Assembly: GCA_032718475.1 (NCBI GenBank)
Contig: JAUCBJ010003330.1
Span: forward strand, 31,259 to 95,258
Source: Nemertoderma westbladi
Taxonomy: Eukaryota > Xenacoelomorpha > Nemertodermatida > Nemertodermatidae
DNA length: 64,000 bases
Direction of reading: 5' to 3'
Both the position numbers and the translations under genes were made by a program. Every line of letters starts with the position of its first letter. Positions within the stretch are counted from its first letter, which is position 1. Under the pieces are notes generated by a model. It ran no database searches and was not told where the DNA came from. It saw nothing but the letters and a program-made list of their open reading frames with translations. Below are positions 63,609-64,000 of this stretch, in pieces.

Positions 63609-63992
63609 TATTTTCTAGTATACGATTTAAATAATTATACTTAAAAATTATACAACTGTATTCCCCATACCCCATTCCGTTATTGTTTTTATTGAGTTCA
63701 AGAGATGATTTGCTTTAAGAAATGTGTTTTTAATTGATCTAAACGTAATAACTTATTAAAATTCCCTGTCTCCAGCTGTACTTCCATAGCTCCCTCATTC
63801 CTTTGGCATATGCATGCTAGCATAGCTGGGAATTGATAACTCGAAGAAAATTATAATGAATTTATTGAATACACCTTAAGGTTCTCATTTTATATTCAAA
63901 GTTGCCTCCATCAAGAAATAATATGGCAATTTAATCAAATGGTATGAATAGCTATTTGTGGTTGCTTTAGACATCGATCTTCAAAGGGAGTA
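63609..63992 (+). repeat. Third, rearranged copy of the GPCR downstream repeat
   Basis: 63609-63838 matches 58051-58282 and 63835-63992 matches 58554-58711, with the 270 bp in between removed. At sites where copies A and B differ it carries the B variants (for example CATCGATCTT, AATACACC). Confidence 0.85.
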
Positions 63993-64000
63993 TGTAAAAT

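Overview
The window is eukaryotic and almost certainly from an invertebrate animal. It is dominated by metazoan retroelements: BEL/Pao, Ty3/gypsy, RTE-like and other LINEs, one LINE with a restriction-like endonuclease end, and a tRNA-derived SINE. The one convincing host gene is an intronless class A peptide-type GPCR. I cannot name the species from the sequence.

Layout: 1-1004 is a decayed LINE 3' end and 2832-3075 another LINE 3' end (minus). 3202-18844 is BEL element 1 (plus), bounded by 1.1-kb LTR-like repeats. It holds gag, a protease, an integrase with the RT removed, and downstream ORF pieces. Its right repeat is split by a TTAA-flanked element made of 163-bp palindrome-bearing units. 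22414-33926 is BEL element 2 (plus), the best preserved: gag, full pol, a 36-bp minisatellite, a long third ORF, a hairpin, a polypurine tract and a 3' LTR-like end. 33927-37954 is a gypsy element (minus) with two near-identical LTRs, a 4-bp target duplication and most of pol missing. 38311-38671 is a SINE. 40538-48114 is BEL element 3 (minus), with no RT, an integrase, a large third ORF, and a 20-bp palindrome scattered through it. 50676-54450 holds RTE-like and other LINE fragments plus a second SINE copy. 54605-55903 is the GPCR gene, whose downstream region is duplicated at 58347-60070 and partly again at 63609-63992. 62008-63019 is a fourth BEL gag fragment (minus).

The most notable result concerns the BEL elements. 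Elements 2 and 3 carry a third ORF downstream of integrase that encodes a DEDD-family 3'-5' exonuclease-like domain (RNase D/WRN type), followed in the same reading frame by three CCHC zinc knuckles and a shared C-terminal region. Element 1 keeps the same position and two of the knuckles. The order is therefore LTR, gag, pol, exonuclease-like domain, zinc knuckles, LTR. I know of no description of this arrangement, but I could not search for one.

Several ORFs are broken by single stop codons. Where the expected residue can be judged, C-to-T change explains them (Arg codons becoming TGA, Gln codons becoming TAG or TAA), which suggests decay in a methylated genome.
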